DNA from: CAG-1138 sp964495385
Lineage (GTDB): Bacteria; Bacillota; Clostridia; Christensenellales; CAG-917
DNA length: 64,000 nucleotides
Assembly (NCBI GenBank): GCA_964495385.1
Contig: CAZBVO010000006.1
Coordinates: 21,945 to 85,944, forward strand
Direction of reading: 5' to 3'
Shown here piece by piece: positions 51,903 through 60,651 of this stretch (its first letter is position 1; the number at the start of each line of letters is the position of its first letter). The notes beneath the pieces were generated by a model, which was not told where the DNA came from, made no database searches, and worked only from the letters and a program-made list of their open reading frames with translations. The position numbers were made by a program, and so were the translations under genes.

Positions 51903-52309
51903 TGAAAAAAATTTATTTTGCCGCATCCATTCGAGGCGGTCGCGAGCAAGGTGCCCTTTACTTTAAAATAATCGAATTTTTGAAGGAAAAGGCCAACGTG
52001 CTTACCGAGCATATCGGCCTCGAGTCGCTTGCTTCGTCGGAGGCGTTTATGACCGACGAACAGATATACTCGAGGGACGTAAATTGGCTTAAAGAAGCCG
52101 ACCTCGTCATCGCAGAGTGCAGTGTAACTTCGCTCGGTGTGGGCTACGAGTTGGGCTTGGCCGAGGCACTCGGCAAGCAGGTGTACGTTTTTTATCGCAA
52201 CGGCTCGGACAAAAAGCTGTCGGCTATGATAAACGGAAATTCAAATTTCAAAACCGTTTTTTACGACACCGAGGAGGAGTTGTTTTCAAAACTCGAACAA
52301 ATTGTTTGA
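51902..52309 (+). CDS. DNPH1/Rcl-like 2'-deoxynucleoside 5'-phosphate N-hydrolase
   Basis: The 135-residue protein belongs to the nucleoside 2-deoxyribosyltransferase superfamily and closely resembles the DNPH1 (Rcl) branch: YFAASIRGGREQGALY, VLTEHIG, RDVNWLKEADLVIAE and SLGVGYELGLAEAL. DNPH1 removes the base from deoxynucleoside monophosphates, cleaning non-canonical dNMPs. The catalytic Glu would be in VGYELG. The gene overlaps the tex stop by one base, and a GGAGG-led gene follows. Confidence 0.8.
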   Translation: MKKIYFAASIRGGREQGALYFKIIEFLKEKANVLTEHIGLESLASSEAFMTDEQIYSRDVNWLKEADLVIAECSVTSLGVGYELGLAEALGKQVYVFYRNGSDKKLSAMINGNSNFKTVFYDTEEELFSKLEQIV

Positions 52310-52321
52310 CAGGAGGTTTTT

Positions 52322-52762
52322 ATGGTTTATAAACGAAGCGGCAACGTAATTATAGTGCGTCCCGAACTTACCGAGGACATTGTGGAATGTCTCAAAAAAC
52401 TTATGGAAGAAGAAAATCTTCTTTCCGCCTCCGTTGTCGGGATTGGCGGAACCAGCGATGCGGTTATCGGCTTGTACGATTTGAAAAAGAAGGCATATGA
52501 CCACGTTCACGTTCAAAAGTTTTCGGAAATCACTTCCGTGGTGGGCAATCTCAGCCGCAAAAACGGAAAGCCTTACGTTCACGTTCACGTTACCCTTTAC
52601 AACGAGGACGGGCTGTTGGGTGGTCATCTCGTGTCGGCGACAATCAGCGCAACCGCCGAACTTTACGTGACCGCAACCGATATTGCTGTCGAAAGGGAGG
52701 AGTACGAACCGCTGGGTTTAAATCATCTCAAATTTGAAAACGCCAAAACCGTTAAGGTTTGA
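52322..52762 (+). CDS. PPC/DUF296 DNA-binding-like protein
   Basis: The 146-residue protein matches the PPC (PCC) domain also known as DUF296: LKKLMEEENLLSASVVGIGGTSDAVIGLYD, then HVHVTLYNEDGLLGGHLVSATISATAELYV. Plant members are AT-hook proteins. Bacterial stand-alone forms are trimeric with a metal-like histidine cluster (HVHV, GGH) and no proven function. CAGGAGG precedes the ATG. Confidence 0.85.
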   Translation: MVYKRSGNVIIVRPELTEDIVECLKKLMEEENLLSASVVGIGGTSDAVIGLYDLKKKAYDHVHVQKFSEITSVVGNLSRKNGKPYVHVHVTLYNEDGLLGGHLVSATISATAELYVTATDIAVEREEYEPLGLNHLKFENAKTVKV

Positions 52763-52778
52763 CGAAACGGAGGAAAAT

Positions 52779-54254
52779 ATGAAAAAATCAATCAGATTCA
52801 CGGCAATCGTTTTGCTTTTGGTCATTGTTTCCGCTTTCGTTTTTGCCGCTTGCGACGAAGAAAAGGAACAACCGGAAAAAAAGGCCATAATCATGGTTAC
52901 CGCACTTATGAGCGGCGGCCTTTACGATTCGGTTACGGACGAAAACATTTGGGATCCTCTGCCTGAGGGCTACGAAATGAGCACCGTAATCGAGGACGGC
53001 ATTGAGCAATTTGTCACAAAGTTGATTGCGGATCAGGACGAAGAAGGCAATCTGCTTATTATGGACCTTATTTCCGATTACGTCCAACCGATTTTGCAAA
53101 AGAAGCAGGACAAATCAAACATCATCTGGAGTCTTTCGCTTGACCAATACGGCGCAAGCACCAACCCTGACATCAAACCTACCAACGGCCGCGACGACAA
53201 GCTTTACTACGGCGTTTTGGGTGCTTACAGGTCGATGATCGAGGAGGTTGACGGGGATTTCTTTAGGGAATATTCCGTTGACGTTTTCAACTATGACTGG
53301 CGTATCGACAACCGCACAAACAGTCGTTTGCTTGAAGAATACATAAACGAAAACGGCTACACCAACGTTATTTTTATGAGCCACAGCATGGGCGGCATGG
53401 TAGTGTCCGGCTATCTGGCCAGAAGCGCGGAAAACCGCCAAAAGGTGGATGCTTATCTGTCGTATGCAGGTGCATTCCTCGGCAGCTTGGACGCCTTGAC
53501 TTACCTCAACGATCCATGGAGCTTTTTGACGGGTATGGGCGTTACCATCGACGGATTGGATGCCGCTTTGTCCGATCCGATGGTGTCCGGCGTTTTGTCG
53601 GGCTTCGGTCTGGACGTTACGACGGAAACGATAATCGACCTTATGGATAACGTCGCAACTCCGTTTTTGCAAAACATGACTTCGGTTATTCAACTTTTGC
53701 CGACGTGGGAATATTTGTCCAGCGAACAGTACTCGTCTGACGAGGGCATTTACCTTGACGGCCAGCTTATTTCGTCCAAAGACGAGCTTTACGAGTACTA
53801 TTCGACTCGTGAATGGTCGTATCTGCGCGATTCCGACGGCAATAAGATTTCTGATGACAACGGAGGATACAAACTTAAACCGGCGGTGGAAAGCCTTAGA
53901 GAGTTCCACGACGGATTGTATATCACCGACGGCGACGGCAAAAAAGTGTTTGCTTCCTCAACCGTAAACACATACTATTTCGTAGGCAACAACATGGATA
54001 CGAAAATCACTTACAGCGACACTACCGGCGGCGACAAAACCTACGGCATAAAAACCGCAGGCGACGGAACCGTTCCGTATTACAGCGCAATTCCGGGCTA
54101 CACTACGGCCGAAATCAATCAAATGAAGGCCTCGGGCCGAGTTATCGAATACACCGCAGGCCACTTTGACGTCGGATGCAAATGGTCGTTGTTGCACGAT
54201 GACGTCTATCGCATTCTCGAAAAAGAAACCGGTATGACCGTGTCTGCAGAATAA
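52779..54254 (+). CDS. LCAT/lipase-like alpha/beta-hydrolase lipoprotein
   Basis: The 491-residue protein has a lipoprotein signal ending in VFAAC (C25), then an LCAT-like hydrolase: VFNYDWRIDNRTNSRLLEEYI, nucleophile FMSHSMGGMVVSGYLARS, acid in GDGTVPYYSAIPGY and histidine in TAGHFDVGC. This arrangement fits an acyltransferase or phospholipase working on the outer face of the membrane. The ATG at 52779 follows CGGAGG. The inositol-phosphatase-like gene starts two bases after its stop. Confidence 0.83.
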   Translation: MKKSIRFTAIVLLLVIVSAFVFAACDEEKEQPEKKAIIMVTALMSGGLYDSVTDENIWDPLPEGYEMSTVIEDGIEQFVTKLIADQDEEGNLLIMDLISDYVQPILQKKQDKSNIIWSLSLDQYGASTNPDIKPTNGRDDKLYYGVLGAYRSMIEEVDGDFFREYSVDVFNYDWRIDNRTNSRLLEEYINENGYTNVIFMSHSMGGMVVSGYLARSAENRQKVDAYLSYAGAFLGSLDALTYLNDPWSFLTGMGVTIDGLDAALSDPMVSGVLSGFGLDVTTETIIDLMDNVATPFLQNMTSVIQLLPTWEYLSSEQYSSDEGIYLDGQLISSKDELYEYYSTREWSYLRDSDGNKISDDNGGYKLKPAVESLREFHDGLYITDGDGKKVFASSTVNTYYFVGNNMDTKITYSDTTGGDKTYGIKTAGDGTVPYYSAIPGYTTAEINQMKASGRVIEYTAGHFDVGCKWSLLHDDVYRILEKETGMTVSAE

Positions 54255-54256
54255 TC

Positions 54257-54982
54257 ATGAGAGATTTGGATTTTTTGTTGCACCTTGCAGCCGAGGCGGA
54301 GGAGATAATCGCATCCACCTCGGTTGTCGCAAACGAGAAGGCTCCGGGCGAAATCGTTACCACGGCGGATATCGCCGTCGAAAAACATCTTATAAAGCGG
54401 ATTAAGGAGTGCTATCCCGATTTCAACATCGTCAGCGAAGAGTTTAACTGCGCCGAGCATCTGACATCCGATTGCTTTGTCATCGATCCTATCGACGGCA
54501 CCGTCAATTTTTCGGGCGGTCAGTTCAATTGGGGCGTGCAGATTGCCTTAAGACGCAACGGGAAAACCGTTGCCGCCGTCATCGATTTGCCTGCGGCGTG
54601 CGAAATTTATTTTGCCGACGAAAGCGGCGCATACAAAGACGGGCGCAAAATTCACGTCAGCGACGCACCTTCAAAAAACGCACCTTACACCATAGACGGC
54701 TGGGGCAAGTTCGACAAACCGCAGGTTATGCAAAATTTGTCGTCCGTTACAAAAAGGTTTAGGGATTTTGGGGCCATTGCCGTCAGTTTTGCGGCACTTG
54801 CGTCGGGAGCTACCGCCGGGCATATTTTCTTAAAGGACAATCCGTGGGACGTCGAGCCGGGACTTTTTATTGCAACCCAGGCCGGTGCCAAAACTTACCG
54901 AAAGGACGGCGAGTACGTGGTTGCGGCAAATTCGGACGAGTTTTTGTCCATCCTTACGGACGCCGTCGAAAAAACGCTTTAG
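54257..54982 (+). CDS. Inositol-monophosphatase family protein
   Basis: The 241-residue protein has the metal-binding motifs of the family: VSEEF (Glu pair), DPIDGTVNFSGG and WDVEPGLFIATQAGA, a variant of the WDxAAG site. Members remove phosphate from inositol-1-phosphate, fructose-1,6-bisphosphate or pAp. No Shine-Dalgarno sequence is seen; the ATG lies two bases after the preceding stop, so translation is probably coupled. The substrate is open. Confidence 0.85.
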   Translation: MRDLDFLLHLAAEAEEIIASTSVVANEKAPGEIVTTADIAVEKHLIKRIKECYPDFNIVSEEFNCAEHLTSDCFVIDPIDGTVNFSGGQFNWGVQIALRRNGKTVAAVIDLPAACEIYFADESGAYKDGRKIHVSDAPSKNAPYTIDGWGKFDKPQVMQNLSSVTKRFRDFGAIAVSFAALASGATAGHIFLKDNPWDVEPGLFIATQAGAKTYRKDGEYVVAANSDEFLSILTDAVEKTL

Positions 54983-55090
54983 CGTAAAAATCGCCGTAAA
55001 AAAACGCCGTTTGTGCTTGAAATGACGTTTAATGCTAAAACGAGTCGGCGCAAAATGTATCAAGATGAACGATATCGCCGCCGTAATCGG

Positions 55091-55119
55091 TTGATTTTTT
55101 GCAAATCGTATGATATAAT
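55091..55119 (+). promoter_or_regulatory. Promoter of the SCIFF precursor gene
   Basis: TTGATT (55091-55096), 17-bp spacer and an extended -10 (TGA before TATAAT at 55114-55119). This is a strong promoter. Confidence 0.8.
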
Positions 55120-55154
55120 CGAACTATAATAATTAGGATAAAGGAGTGTGTATT

Positions 55155-55307
55155 ATGAAACACGTTAAAACCGTTGAAACTCGTAACCTTTGCGAAAGCG
55201 CTAAAAAAGGCGGCTGCGGCGAATGCCAAACTTCCTGCCAATCTGCTTGCAAAACCAGCTGCGGCATCGCTAACCAAAAGTGCGAAAACACCAAAAAGAG
55301 CAAATAA
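55155..55307 (+). CDS. scfA: SCIFF ranthipeptide precursor
   Basis: A 50-residue peptide begins MKHVKTVETRNLCESAKK, then GGCGECQTSCQSACKTSCG and ANQKCE. This is the SCIFF (six cysteines in forty-five residues) signature, with cysteines 21, 24, 28, 32, 36 and 43. An additional cysteine, C13, lies in the leader. The maturase would form thioether bridges from these cysteines to acceptor residues. AAGGAG precedes the ATG. The maturase gene follows after a terminator-like hairpin. SCIFF is near-universal in Clostridia; its role is unsettled. Confidence 0.95.
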   Translation: MKHVKTVETRNLCESAKKGGCGECQTSCQSACKTSCGIANQKCENTKKSK

Positions 55308-55322
55308 CAACAAATTTATTGC

Positions 55323-55394
55323 CGTCGCACGCCGTGACGGACTTGCCGTTTGCGTTTTCAGCAACGGGAGGTGCGGCGTAGCGACGATTTTTTC
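55323..55394 (+). terminator. Terminator/attenuator between the SCIFF precursor and its maturase
   Basis: A 12-pair stem joins 55323-55334 to 55374-55386 (one bulged A). A long structured loop lies between the arms, and a T-rich run follows from 55388. It should stop most transcripts after the short precursor gene. Confidence 0.7.
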
Positions 55395-55406
55395 TTTTAC
55401 ATAAAA

Positions 55407-56771
55407 ATGATTCATCAATACAAACTTAACGGATACAACATAGTTTTGGACGTGGCATCGGGATCGGTTCACACCGTCGACGACGTTGCGTACGACCTTA
55501 TCGCCGCCTACAAGGATTTTTCTCGCGACGAAGTTGTGTCTATGTTGAAAACAAAATATCCTGCCGAATCCGAGGCGGACATCAACGAATGTTATGACGA
55601 AATCGCCTTTCTCGAAAGTGAAGGCAAGCTTTTTTCGGAGGACAACTTTAAACCGCTGGCCGGCAAGCTTAAAGAAAAAAGCGCCGGAGTGGTAAAAGCA
55701 TTGTGTTTGCACGTTGCGCATACTTGCAACCTCAACTGTTCCTATTGTTTTGCCAGTCAGGGCAAGTATCACGGGGACCGAGCGGTTATGAGCTTCGAGG
55801 TCGGCAAGCGCGCGTTGGATTTTTTGGTTGAAAATTCCGGGACCAGACGCAACCTCGAGGTGGACTTTTTCGGCGGCGAACCGCTGATCAATTTTGACGT
55901 AGTCAAACAGCTTGTCGCCTATGCCCGTTCCATCGAAAAGGAAAAGAACAAAAACTTCCGTTTCACTTTGACAACCAACGGCGTTTTGATCGACGACGAC
56001 GTGATTGATTTTTCCAACAAGGAAATGAGCAACGTGGTTTTGTCGCTTGACGGCCGAAAAGAAGTTCACGACCGTTTCAGAGTGGACCTCGCCGGCAAAG
56101 GCAGCTATGACCGCATAGTGCCGCTGTTTCAAAAATTTGTCGAGAAGCGTGAAGGCAAAAATTATTATATGCGAGGCACGTTCACTCACTACAACCCGGA
56201 CTTTTTGAACGATATCAAAACCATGCTCGACCTCGGTTTTACGGAAATCAGCATGGAGCCTGTCGTGTGCAAGAGCGACGATCCGTCCGCCCTCACCGAG
56301 GCCGACCGTGAGATTGTCAAACAACAGTACGAACAGCTTGCCGAGCTTATGATCGAGCGTCGCAACGAAGGCCGTCCGTTCACTTTTTACCACTATATGA
56401 TCGACCTTAAAGGCGGTCCGTGCATTTACAAGCGCGTTTCGGGCTGCGGAAGCGGAACCGAATACATGGCCGTTACGCCGTGGGGCGACCTTTATCCGTG
56501 CCATCAATTTGTCGGCGAGGAGAAATTTAAACTTGGCAACGTGTTCGACGGCGTCACCAACAAGGCCGTTCAGGACGAATTTGCCGCTTGCAACGTTTAT
56601 GCTCGCAAGGAATGCTCCGAATGCTGGGCAAGGCTTTATTGCGCCGGCGGATGCGCCGCAAACGCATATCACGCAACAGGAAGCGTCGGCGGCGTTTACG
56701 AAAGCGGATGCGAACTGTTCAAAAAACGCATCGAATGCGCAATAATGCTTGAAGTTTCGAAGGAACAGTAA
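55407..56771 (+). CDS. scfB: SCIFF peptide maturase (radical SAM, SPASM)
   Basis: The 454-residue protein is the thioether-forming SCIFF maturase. An N-terminal peptide-recognition (RRE-like) segment covers the first 90 residues. The radical-SAM motif C107-NLN-C111-SY-C114 and DFFGGEPLINFD follow. The C-terminal SPASM/twitch cysteines are in CIYKRVSGCGSGTEYMAV, YPCHQF and ECSECWARLYCAGGC. The ATG at 55407 has no Shine-Dalgarno sequence; the nearest GGGAGG is buried in the preceding hairpin. That agrees with low expression relative to the precursor. Confidence 0.93.
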   Translation: MIHQYKLNGYNIVLDVASGSVHTVDDVAYDLIAAYKDFSRDEVVSMLKTKYPAESEADINECYDEIAFLESEGKLFSEDNFKPLAGKLKEKSAGVVKALCLHVAHTCNLNCSYCFASQGKYHGDRAVMSFEVGKRALDFLVENSGTRRNLEVDFFGGEPLINFDVVKQLVAYARSIEKEKNKNFRFTLTTNGVLIDDDVIDFSNKEMSNVVLSLDGRKEVHDRFRVDLAGKGSYDRIVPLFQKFVEKREGKNYYMRGTFTHYNPDFLNDIKTMLDLGFTEISMEPVVCKSDDPSALTEADREIVKQQYEQLAELMIERRNEGRPFTFYHYMIDLKGGPCIYKRVSGCGSGTEYMAVTPWGDLYPCHQFVGEEKFKLGNVFDGVTNKAVQDEFAACNVYARKECSECWARLYCAGGCAANAYHATGSVGGVYESGCELFKKRIECAIMLEVSKEQ

Positions 56772-56773
56772 CA

Positions 56774-58096
56774 ATGTCAAAAACACCCGTATGTGACTTT
56801 TTACAAAACTACCGCAGCCAAAAGCTGCGGTTTCATATGCCTGCCCACAAAGGCAAGGGGCAAATCGAGCGCGACGACATAACCGAAATTGACGGCGCGG
56901 ACGTTTTGTATGCTCCAAACGGGATTATAAAACAGAGCGAAGAGGTTGCATCGGAAATTTTCGGCAGCAAAAAAACCTTTTATTCCACCGAGGGTTCGTC
57001 GCTTTGTATAAGGGCGGCGGTTTGGCTTGTTGCGGCCTATTGTAAATCGGTTGGCAAAAAGACGGCAGTCGTTGCCGCTCGTAACGTGCATTCGTCGTTT
57101 GTATCTGCATGCGCGCTTTCCGACGTCGAACCCGTGTGGCTTTACGGCGAAGGCGACGTACTGTCGCCCAAAATTTCGCTCGACGAAGTCGAAAGAGCTT
57201 TGAAAACCCAAAATCCTGCCGCGGTTTACCTGACTTCACCCGACTATTTGGGCAATATTGCAGACGTCAAGGCGGTGTCCGAGCTGTGCCGCAAATACGG
57301 GGCGTTGCTTGTGGTTGACAATGCGCACGGCAGTTATTTGCGATTTTTGGAAAAGGACCTGCATCCGCTGTCGGCGGGGGCAGACGTATGTATCGAGTCG
57401 GCACACAAAACCTTGCCGTGTTTGACGGGAACCGCATATTTGCACTTTGGCAAAAACGTTCCCGAGTTTTTTGAAAACAACGCCAATTTTGCGCTGTCGC
57501 TGTTTGCTTCGACAAGTCCGTCGTATTTGTTGATATCGTCGCTCGATCGCTTTAACGGCCGGGCCGAAAAGTACGGCGCAGACGTCAGGCGAGTTGCAAA
57601 AACGGTTTTGAAAATGAAATCCGAAATTGAAAATGCGGGCTACGAGCTTGTCGGCGAGGAGCCGCTCAAAATAACCGTTAAAACCAAAAGTTACGGCTAT
57701 TACGGATTTGAAATAGCGGAAATTCTGCGGAATAATGACATACACGTCGAGTTTTTTGACAGAGATTACCTCACTTTTATGATTTCTCCCAAAAACAGCC
57801 GTCACGACTTATGCGAACTCGAAGCCGCCTTGTTGGCCATACCGAAAAAAACGGCGATAACCGAAACGCCTCCGACGGCAAAAAGAGGCGAACGGGCAAT
57901 TACCGTAAGAGAAGCGGTATTTTCAACCTTCCAGGAAACGGACGTTTCAAATTCGGAGGGCAAAATTTTGGCAGGTCTTACGGTGTCGTGTCCGCCTGCG
58001 GTGCCGCCCGTTTTGTGCGGTGAGCGCATCACCAAGGAAGCCGTCAGGGTTTTAAAATATTACAACGTTGAAAAAATAAAAACCGTCAAGGAATAA
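56774..58096 (+). CDS. Orn/Lys/Arg decarboxylase-fold PLP enzyme (YaaO-like)
   Basis: The 440-residue protein belongs to the prokaryotic ornithine/lysine/arginine decarboxylase family: RFHMPAHKGKG, YSTEGSSLCIRAAVWL, LLVVDNAHGSYLRF, PLP lysine in IESAHKTLPCLTGTAYLH, and a C-terminal domain with REAVF and SCPPAVPPVLCGE. It lacks the N-terminal wing domain of the large inducible enzymes, as in B. subtilis YaaO. The substrate could be arginine or lysine. AAGGA precedes the ATG, which lies two bases after the maturase stop. Confidence 0.87.
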   Translation: MSKTPVCDFLQNYRSQKLRFHMPAHKGKGQIERDDITEIDGADVLYAPNGIIKQSEEVASEIFGSKKTFYSTEGSSLCIRAAVWLVAAYCKSVGKKTAVVAARNVHSSFVSACALSDVEPVWLYGEGDVLSPKISLDEVERALKTQNPAAVYLTSPDYLGNIADVKAVSELCRKYGALLVVDNAHGSYLRFLEKDLHPLSAGADVCIESAHKTLPCLTGTAYLHFGKNVPEFFENNANFALSLFASTSPSYLLISSLDRFNGRAEKYGADVRRVAKTVLKMKSEIENAGYELVGEEPLKITVKTKSYGYYGFEIAEILRNNDIHVEFFDRDYLTFMISPKNSRHDLCELEAALLAIPKKTAITETPPTAKRGERAITVREAVFSTFQETDVSNSEGKILAGLTVSCPPAVPPVLCGERITKEAVRVLKYYNVEKIKTVKE

Positions 58097-58099
58097 ATT

Positions 58100-58123
58100 A
58101 TCCGCCACACGGCGGATTTTTTT
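58100..58123. terminator. Bidirectional terminator between the decarboxylase and glmS
   Basis: ATCCGCC (58100-58106), loop ACAC, GGCGGAT (58111-58117) and a T run. It lies between convergent genes and touches the glmS stop. Confidence 0.85.
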
Positions 58124-59876
58124 ATAAAACGGTAACTGATTTTGCAAGGTTTCGAGGCTTGTCGGGGTCCAGCCCGAGTTTTTTTGCGACGGCAAGAGCG
58201 TATTTTTGAAGGTAGACAACCGTTTGCACGGGTTGAAGTTCAAACGGCGCTTCGGGCATGACGCTTGTTTTGTCGCCAAGCGAAAACGGTGACAGCAAAA
58301 AGGTTTCGGCGCCCCGTGTTTCAAGTTCTGCCAAAGTGATTTCGGCACGGTACTTCAAAGAAGCGTCGGTTACGGCGGCGATACAAAGTGTGTTTTCGTC
58401 TACCAGAGCAATCGGACCGTGTTTCATTTCGCCCAGTCGATAGGCTTCGGCGCTTTTGTAAGTTATTTCTTTAAGTTTCAGTGCGCCTTCGAGGGCGGAG
58501 GCATAATCCTGTCCGCTTCCCAAAAACAGAACCTTTTTGCCGTAAGTGGATTCGGCAAGTTTTTCCGCTACGTCGCTGCAGACGGCTTTTCGTAACCCCA
58601 CGTTGAATCGGTCGACTTTTTTGACGGCGCGCCTAAACTGTTCGTCGCAAGTCAGGCCTTTGATTTTTGCTATATATTCCGCCGTCAGGTAAAGTGCAAG
58701 CATTTGAGAAATCAGCGTTTTTGTGGCGGCGACCGCAATTTCCGAGCCGCAATCCGTTTGTAACGCAAAATCCGCTTCGGTCGAAAGACTGCTGCCTCTA
58801 ACGTTGGTCAAAGCGACGGTGTAGGCTCCTTTTGATTTGGCGTACCTTAGTGCTGACACGGTATCGCGGGTTTCGCCCGACTGGCTCACGAATATCGAAA
58901 GGGTGTTTGGTCCGAGGTACATGCGGCAATTTTTGATTTCGCTTGCCACCTCGGCCACGGTGGGCAGTTTGACGGTTTTTTCAAAGATGCTTTTTGCGTA
59001 AAGCGAAGCGTGATAGGCGGTTCCGCAACCGCACAAAAACAGATTGTCTAGGTCTTTAGGAAGGTTCAGCGAAGGCAAACCTTCGGGGCTTAAAACGGAT
59101 GAGACGGTTGCTTTTGCGGCCGCAGGGATTTCGTCTATTTCTGATTGCATATAGGTGTCGGCAGATAGCGGAGAAGATTTGTAGCGTCCAATTTCGACGG
59201 CTTTTTTTTCGACAACTTTGCCGAAACGGAAAAATTTGACTCCGTCGGCAGAAATCACGGCAAGGTCGTCGTCGGACATTATTATTCCTGTGTCCGTCAA
59301 CGCCGAAAGGGCAGGCATATCGCTTGCTACAAGGTTGAAACCGCTTGCGATGCCGACAATAAGTCCGGCGTTTTTTCGATAGGCGTAAATGTTATCGTCG
59401 TAGGCGGAAATTGCAAGGAAAGTGTAGGTCCCTTTTACAAATTCGGCCGTGCGTTCGACCGCTTTAAGCACGTTTCCGTCAAAAAACTTCGACAAAAGAT
59501 GGGCAAGCAGTTCGCTGTCGGTGTCGCTTTTTAGGGTGACGTCTCCAAGAAATTTTTTGACCTCGGCGGTGTTTTCGATTATTCCGTTGTGAACCACCGC
59601 AAACGTTCCGTCCTCGGACAGGTGCGGATGGGCGTTTCGTGCGGTCGCTTTGCCGTGAGTTGCCCATCTGGTGTGTCCGATGCAAAGCTCGGACGGCTCG
59701 GGCGAGAGTGCCGCCAATGCCGAAACTCGACCGGCGGTTTTTGTCACTTTCAGCGTCCCCTCTTTTTTCAGACAAAGTCCGCAACTGTCGTAACCTCTGT
59801 ATTCCAAAGCCGCAAGGCCGTCGATGACCGTAGTCGTAGCGTTGATTTTACCGACACAACCGATGATTCCGCACAT
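58122..59876 (-). CDS. glmS: Glutamine--fructose-6-phosphate aminotransferase (isomerizing)
   Basis: GlmS makes glucosamine-6-phosphate for cell-wall synthesis. The 584-residue protein has the N-terminal glutaminase domain (MCGIIGCVG with Cys2 nucleophile, LEYRGYDSCGL, HTRWATHGKA) and two SIS isomerase domains (FLCGCGTAYHASLYAKSIFE, VSQSGETRDTVSALRYAK, LGSGQDYASALEGALKLKEIT). It ends with the usual NLAKSVTV tail. CGGAGG precedes the ATG. I found no glmS ribozyme in the roughly 100-bp upstream gap. Confidence 0.96.
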   Translation of the reverse strand: MCGIIGCVGKINATTTVIDGLAALEYRGYDSCGLCLKKEGTLKVTKTAGRVSALAALSPEPSELCIGHTRWATHGKATARNAHPHLSEDGTFAVVHNGIIENTAEVKKFLGDVTLKSDTDSELLAHLLSKFFDGNVLKAVERTAEFVKGTYTFLAISAYDDNIYAYRKNAGLIVGIASGFNLVASDMPALSALTDTGIIMSDDDLAVISADGVKFFRFGKVVEKKAVEIGRYKSSPLSADTYMQSEIDEIPAAAKATVSSVLSPEGLPSLNLPKDLDNLFLCGCGTAYHASLYAKSIFEKTVKLPTVAEVASEIKNCRMYLGPNTLSIFVSQSGETRDTVSALRYAKSKGAYTVALTNVRGSSLSTEADFALQTDCGSEIAVAATKTLISQMLALYLTAEYIAKIKGLTCDEQFRRAVKKVDRFNVGLRKAVCSDVAEKLAESTYGKKVLFLGSGQDYASALEGALKLKEITYKSAEAYRLGEMKHGPIALVDENTLCIAAVTDASLKYRAEITLAELETRGAETFLLSPFSLGDKTSVMPEAPFELQPVQTVVYLQKYALAVAKKLGLDPDKPRNLAKSVTVL

Positions 59877-59980
59877 AAAAAACCTCCGAACAGGGATGTT
59901 TTAGTATATGCCGCAACGGTCAGCGTGTTGCTTTGAGGCAAAAATTGCATTTAGGGCATATAATGACGGCGGAGGTGGAT

Positions 59981-60469
59981 ATGAAATATTTGACTCGGGC
60001 CGAAGGGCCTTATCCGGACATCGGTGGACTCCCGAAAAATCCCGTGGACGCAAAGCGACTTATGAACGTTTACGGCGGAAAGGGCGGCGAAACGGATGCG
60101 ATTTTGACTTACACTTATCAAAGCTACGTCGTGTGGCAGTCGTTTCCCGAATTGGCATCGTTGGTTAAGCAGGTTGCCATTGTCGAGATGAAGCATCACG
60201 AACTTTTGGGAAAAGCCATATTCAAATTGGGCGGTTTGCCCGTTATTGCGGGAAGAAACGCCTATTTTTCGGGTACCTGGCCCGATTATCGCACAAAGCC
60301 CGAGGACTTTTTGGCCGCAAACGTCAAGGCCGAGGAGTCGGCGATAGCCTGCTACGAAGCGGTAAAAAACGCGGTAAAAACGGACGAATTGAAACAACTG
60401 TTGAGTCGCATAATCGAGGACGAAGTGCTTCACGTCAAGCTGTTTTCGGAGGCATTGGCATCGTTGTAA
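59981..60469 (+). CDS. Ferritin-like diiron protein
   Basis: The 162-residue protein has a four-helix ferritin-like pattern: DAILTYTYQSYVVW, then ExxH in AIVEMKHHELLGKAI, EESAIACYEAV and ExxH in IIEDEVLHVKLFSEAL. Two Glu and two ExxH motifs supply a diiron or dimanganese site, as in rubrerythrin and catalase-like relatives, but there is no rubredoxin tail. The ATG at 59981 follows GGAGGTG, and TATAAT lies at 59959-59964. It probably handles peroxide or iron in an anaerobe. Confidence 0.78.
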   Translation: MKYLTRAEGPYPDIGGLPKNPVDAKRLMNVYGGKGGETDAILTYTYQSYVVWQSFPELASLVKQVAIVEMKHHELLGKAIFKLGGLPVIAGRNAYFSGTWPDYRTKPEDFLAANVKAEESAIACYEAVKNAVKTDELKQLLSRIIEDEVLHVKLFSEALASL

Positions 60470-60651
60470 ACCGCTTTTGAGGTTTAATTTGCCGCCTATC
60501 TGCCCAAAATTCGAGTGTTAATCGGTCAAATGCGGTGCCGCAGGTCGGGTTTTTTGAAGATATTTTCCGTTTTTTGCATAAAATGCTTGTTATTTTGTTT
60601 CTTTTGTGATAATATCTTTATGCAAATAATTTAAGATTATCGGAGGATAAT

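Noticed and set aside
55035..56918. 627-codon open frame antisense to the SCIFF maturase
   Set aside because: The forward strand has a complete radical-SAM protein; the antisense frame shows no domain or start signal.
59877..59980. glmS ribozyme upstream of glmS
   Set aside because: The gap is about 100 bp and shows none of the conserved core; only a simple promoter and ribosome-binding site are visible.
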